Shown in pieces: positions 6,394-8,950 of a stretch of 8,950 nt of DNA. How positions within the stretch are numbered: the stretch's first letter is position 1; each line of letters begins with the position of its first letter. Both the position numbers and the translations under genes were made by a program. This stretch comes from Cyanothece sp. UBA12306 (GTDB lineage: Bacteria > Cyanobacteriota > Cyanobacteriia > Cyanobacteriales > Microcystaceae): assembly GCA_003448685.1 (NCBI GenBank), contig DLXW01000094.1, positions 1 to 8,950 of the forward strand. The letters are read 5' to 3'. The notes under the pieces were generated by a model. That model was not told where the DNA came from. It did not search any database and saw only the letters and a program-made list of their open reading frames with translations.

Positions 6394-7452
6394 ATGGGAA
6401 TGAACAAAGTTGTAGTTGGTTTGTCAGGGGGAGTTGACAGTTCTGTTGCTGCGGCAGTCCTCCATGATCAAGGATATGAAGTGATTGGATTAACCCTTTG
6501 GTTAATGAAAGGAAAGGGACAATGCTGTTCTGATGGGATGGTAGATGCGGCCTTTATTTGTGAACAATTGGGCATTCCTCACCATATTGTCGATAGTCGT
6601 GCGGTATTTCAGGCAAATATTGTTGATTATTTAGTATCTGGTTATGAATCTGGGGTAACTCCCCTTCCATGTTCTCAATGTAATCGCGCGGTCAAGTTTG
6701 GTCCGATGTTGAATTATGCTAAACAAGAGTTAGGTTGCGATCGCATTGCCACGGGACATTATGCCCGCATTCGCTATGATCAAATTAGTCAACGCTATCA
6801 ATTATTAAGGGCAATTGATCCCAAGAAAGATCAATCTTATTTTCTCTATGATCTCTCCCAAGAAATGTTAGCTGGAACGGTTTTTCCTTTGGGTGATCAA
6901 ACTAAAGAAGATACCCGACGTATTGCCACAGAATTTGACTTAAAAACTGCCAGCAAACCAGAAAGTCAAGATTTATGTTTAATTGAAGCCCACGGTTCTA
7001 TGAAAACTTTTCTTGAGCAATATATTAACCAAAAAGAAGGCAATATTGTAGATCTTGATGGCAACATTTTAGGGCAACACCAAGGAGTCCATCATTATAC
7101 CATTGGACAAAGAAAAGGCTTAGGAATTGCTGCTGCTGAACCATTATATGTAGTAAAACTTGATCCTATTATGAATCAAGTTATTGTAGCCAATCGGCTT
7201 AATGCTGGGCGTTCTGATTGTACTGTCAGTCGCTTGAATTGGGTATCAATTACTGAACCTTCTACCCCCATCAGGGTAGAAACCCAAATTCGTTATCGTT
7301 CTGCACCAGTTCCTGTTAACTTAATTCCTTTGGAAGATAATCGCCTAAAATTAGTTTTTGATGAACCAGAATTTGCTATTACCCCAGGACAAGCAGCCGT
7401 TTTCTATGATGGAGAAACTGTCTTAGGAGGAGGAATTATTGAAAAAGAGTAG
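6394..7452 (+). CDS. mnmA: tRNA-specific 2-thiouridylase MnmA
   Basis: MnmA adenylates and then thiolates C2 of wobble uridine 34 in tRNAs for Lys, Glu and Gln, giving the s2U part of xm5s2U, with sulfur from a persulfide relay. The N-terminal PP-loop ATPase motif SGGVDSS is at 11-17. The two catalytic cysteines of the family correspond to C96 ([13 protein letters not shown]) and C195 (ESQDLCLI). ATGHYARI (119-126), KDQSYFLY (145-152) and [12 protein letters not shown] (233-244) are also typical. The length of 352 residues is in the usual range. Two in-frame ATGs compete, 6394 and 6400; most relatives I recall begin [11 protein letters not shown], which fits 6400, but the weak ribosome-like GAGAAG (6379-6384) is better spaced for 6394. 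Extra cysteines C44-C45 and C93 make a CC and a CxxC, which look normal for cyanobacterial versions. It converges on purB. A HIP1 site is at 6737-6744. Confidence 0.96.
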   Translation: MGMNKVVVGLSGGVDSSVAAAVLHDQGYEVIGLTLWLMKGKGQCCSDGMVDAAFICEQLGIPHHIVDSRAVFQANIVDYLVSGYESGVTPLPCSQCNRAVKFGPMLNYAKQELGCDRIATGHYARIRYDQISQRYQLLRAIDPKKDQSYFLYDLSQEMLAGTVFPLGDQTKEDTRRIATEFDLKTASKPESQDLCLIEAHGSMKTFLEQYINQKEGNIVDLDGNILGQHQGVHHYTIGQRKGLGIAAAEPLYVVKLDPIMNQVIVANRLNAGRSDCTVSRLNWVSITEPSTPIRVETQIRYRSAPVPVNLIPLEDNRLKLVFDEPEFAITPGQAAVFYDGETVLGGGIIEKE

Positions 7453-7520
7453 TTTCGTATTTTGAATAGTTTAATGAGTTAATCTTTCTTTATAGGCAAT
7501 AGAGATAGTAATCCTATCAG

Positions 7521-7566
7521 ATAAAAAAGGGTATAAAAAAATTCTCTCTTCTATACCCTTTTTTAT
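7521..7566. terminator. Bidirectional terminator between mnmA and purB
   Basis: The arms 7521-7535 and 7552-7566 pair perfectly over 15 bases (core GGGTATA/TATACCC, flanked by six A and six T), with a 16-base loop. On the + strand the stem runs into TTTTTT (7559-7564), and by symmetry the minus strand reads the same way. It sits in the 119-base gap between convergent stop codons, so it should end both the mnmA and purB transcripts. It lies only 6 bases past the purB stop. Confidence 0.88.
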
Positions 7567-7571
7567 TCTTC

Positions 7572-8867
7572 TTAAATTGCTAACCTTTGATAGATTTGAT
7601 CTAAATTTTGTAGGTGATGTTGAGGATCAAAACAACTCTTAATTTCTGCTTCTGATAAATATTGATTCACTTGAGGTTCTTGCTTAATTAATTGCTGAAA
7701 ATCACCATCGGTTTGATTCCAAGCTTGATGAGCGCATCCTTGTACAAGTTTATAGGCATCTTCTCGACTCATTCCCTTTTCTACTAGGGTTAATAATACC
7801 CGTTGACTGAAAATAACTCCTCCGTAAACGTTCATATTACGCTTCATATTTTCAGGATAAACTAATAAGTTTTTGACTAAATTAGTTATTTCTTTAAGCA
7901 TAAAATGGGTGAGAATACAAGTATCTGGCAACATTACCCGTTCTACAGAACTATGGGAAATATCCCGTTCATGCCAAAGGGCGACGTTTTCTAGGGCTGC
8001 AACGGTGTATCCTCGAATAATACGGGCAATTCCGGTTAATCTTTCGGAACGGATAGGGTTACGCTTGTGGGGCATCGCAGAAGACCCTTTTTGACCCTTA
8101 GAGAAATATTCTTCTACTTCTAGGACATCTGTCCGTTGGAGGTTGCGAATTTCCACGGCAAATCTTTCAATGGAAGCTGCTAGTAAAGCTAATTGTTGCA
8201 CAAATTCGGCATGGCGATCGCGCGATACTACTTGGGTAGAAGCGGTATCGGGTTCGAGTCCTAATTTCTGACAGGTGAGGGACTCTACTTTGGGATCGAT
8301 ATTAGCATAGGTTCCCACCGCCCCTGATATTTTACCAACAGAAATCGTCTGGCGAAGATTAACTAGGCGATCGCGGTTACGCAGAACTTCAGCTAACCAT
8401 CCGGCCAATTTAAAGCCAAAAGTAATGGGTTCGGCATGAATACCATGGGATCTGCCCACCATTACTGTATTACGATGTTCTTGGGCTTGGTAGCGTAGGG
8501 CTTGTACTAAATCTTCGAGGCGTTCTAAGATAAGGTTTAAACTAGCAGCCATTTGTAAGGCTAAAGCGGTGTCGAGGACATCGGAACTGGTTAAACCCAG
8601 ATGAATATATCGCCCTGCATCCCCCACATATTCGTTAACATTGGTGAGAAAGGCGATGACATCGTGGCGAACTTCTGCTTCAATTTCTAGGACGCGTTGA
8701 GGGTCAAAATTGGCTTTGGCTTTGATTTCTTCTACTGCTTCTTGGGGAATATAGCCTAATTCTGCTTGGGCCTCACAGACAGCGATTTCTACTTCTAGCC
8801 AGGTTTTCAATTTGTAGGTATCTGTCCAAATTTCTCCCATTTCGGGGAGTGTATAACGCTCAATCAC
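7572..8867 (-). CDS. purB: Adenylosuccinate lyase PurB
   Basis: PurB catalyses two beta-eliminations that release fumarate: SAICAR to AICAR in the main purine pathway, and adenylosuccinate to AMP. The 431-residue product is the length of the short bacterial type. The fumarase/aspartase superfamily signature SSAMPHKRNP is at 262-271, on the mobile loop carrying the catalytic serine. HDVIAF (68-73), TSSDVLDT (93-100) and GRSHGIHAEP (138-147, with general-acid histidine H141) are the other conserved regions. The start codon is GTG (8865-8867, minus strand), followed by IERYTLPEMGEIW, which matches the usual N-terminus (normally written MIERYT), so GTG is accepted; there is no better ATG nearby and no Shine-Dalgarno sequence. 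Two HIP1 sites lie within it (8214-8221, 8367-8374). It is a single gene with its own promoter, convergent with mnmA. Confidence 0.97.
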   Translation of the reverse strand: MIERYTLPEMGEIWTDTYKLKTWLEVEIAVCEAQAELGYIPQEAVEEIKAKANFDPQRVLEIEAEVRHDVIAFLTNVNEYVGDAGRYIHLGLTSSDVLDTALALQMAASLNLILERLEDLVQALRYQAQEHRNTVMVGRSHGIHAEPITFGFKLAGWLAEVLRNRDRLVNLRQTISVGKISGAVGTYANIDPKVESLTCQKLGLEPDTASTQVVSRDRHAEFVQQLALLAASIERFAVEIRNLQRTDVLEVEEYFSKGQKGSSAMPHKRNPIRSERLTGIARIIRGYTVAALENVALWHERDISHSSVERVMLPDTCILTHFMLKEITNLVKNLLVYPENMKRNMNVYGGVIFSQRVLLTLVEKGMSREDAYKLVQGCAHQAWNQTDGDFQQLIKQEPQVNQYLSEAEIKSCFDPQHHLQNLDQIYQRLAI

Positions 8868-8896
8868 TGTCTATAATCACCAAATACGACTTTTTT

Positions 8897-8925
8897 ATTT
8901 TACCTGCTTCATGAAACCTACACAA
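8897..8925 (-). promoter_or_regulatory. Probable sigma70-type promoter of purB
   Basis: Read on the minus strand, TTGTGT (8920-8925) and TAAAAT (8897-8902, five of six consensus bases) are separated by exactly 17 bases. Transcription would begin near 8890, leaving a short leader of about 20-25 bases before the GTG start. Position, spacing and strand all fit, so this is the best promoter candidate for purB. No purine-repressor-type operator is recognisable. Confidence 0.55.
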
Positions 8926-8950
8926 ACTCAGACAGGTTTGCTGTTCACTT

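Noticed and set aside
7873..8094. 73-codon + strand frame inside purB
   Set aside because: Antisense to conserved purB sequence including the signature loop; no independent support.
1..8950. CRISPR array, tRNA, rRNA, complete insertion sequence or phage genes
   Set aside because: I saw no regularly spaced repeats, no tRNA-like fold, no rRNA sequence and no transposase or phage protein among the readable frames.

Overview
The window looks like chromosomal DNA from a low-GC, probably unicellular cyanobacterium. The evidence is five copies of the octamer GCGATCGC (HIP1; 3303-3310, 5319-5326, 6737-6744, 8214-8221, 8367-8374), where chance would give far fewer than one; a cyanobacterial/plastid-type NdhB; a pentapeptide-repeat membrane protein; an AT-rich heptamer tandem repeat; and main genes that mostly lack a clear Shine-Dalgarno sequence. 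I cannot name the species.

Layout, left to right. Positions 1-155 hold the unresolved end of something upstream, with a possible + strand terminator (67-97), and then an (ATTCTAA)n repeat that runs into the stop codon of the first gene. A minus-strand gene (156-1523) encodes a pentapeptide-repeat protein interrupted by a multi-pass membrane domain. It diverges from a small predicted secreted protein of unknown function (1660-2034, +). Next is miaB (2213-3553, +), preceded by a perfect TATAAT, converging on ndhB (3590-5155, -) with a 36-base gap that contains an imperfect GC-rich palindrome. A 1.24 kb stretch without a convincing gene follows (5156-6393). It separates the divergent ndhB and mnmA. 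mnmA (6394-7452, +) and purB (7572-8867, -) converge on a strong AT-flanked hairpin that should terminate transcription from both sides. A good sigma70-type promoter for purB lies at the right edge.

The recognised genes are housekeeping: two tRNA anticodon-loop thiolation enzymes (MiaB at A37, MnmA at U34), one membrane subunit of the NDH-1 complex (NdhB) and one purine-biosynthesis enzyme (PurB). They are single genes, not an operon, and neighbours alternate in strand, so the order gives no evidence of a shared pathway beyond MiaB and MnmA both acting on tRNA.

I see no clear new system. The part most worth a second look is 5700-5940 in the long gap: three consecutive very short reading frames, each with a Shine-Dalgarno-like sequence, interleaved with hairpins. 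The first resembles the 5' end of mnmA (28 of 31 aligned bases, with three gaps). This could be a regulatory leader, a small RNA or the scar of an old duplication or insertion; sequence alone cannot decide.
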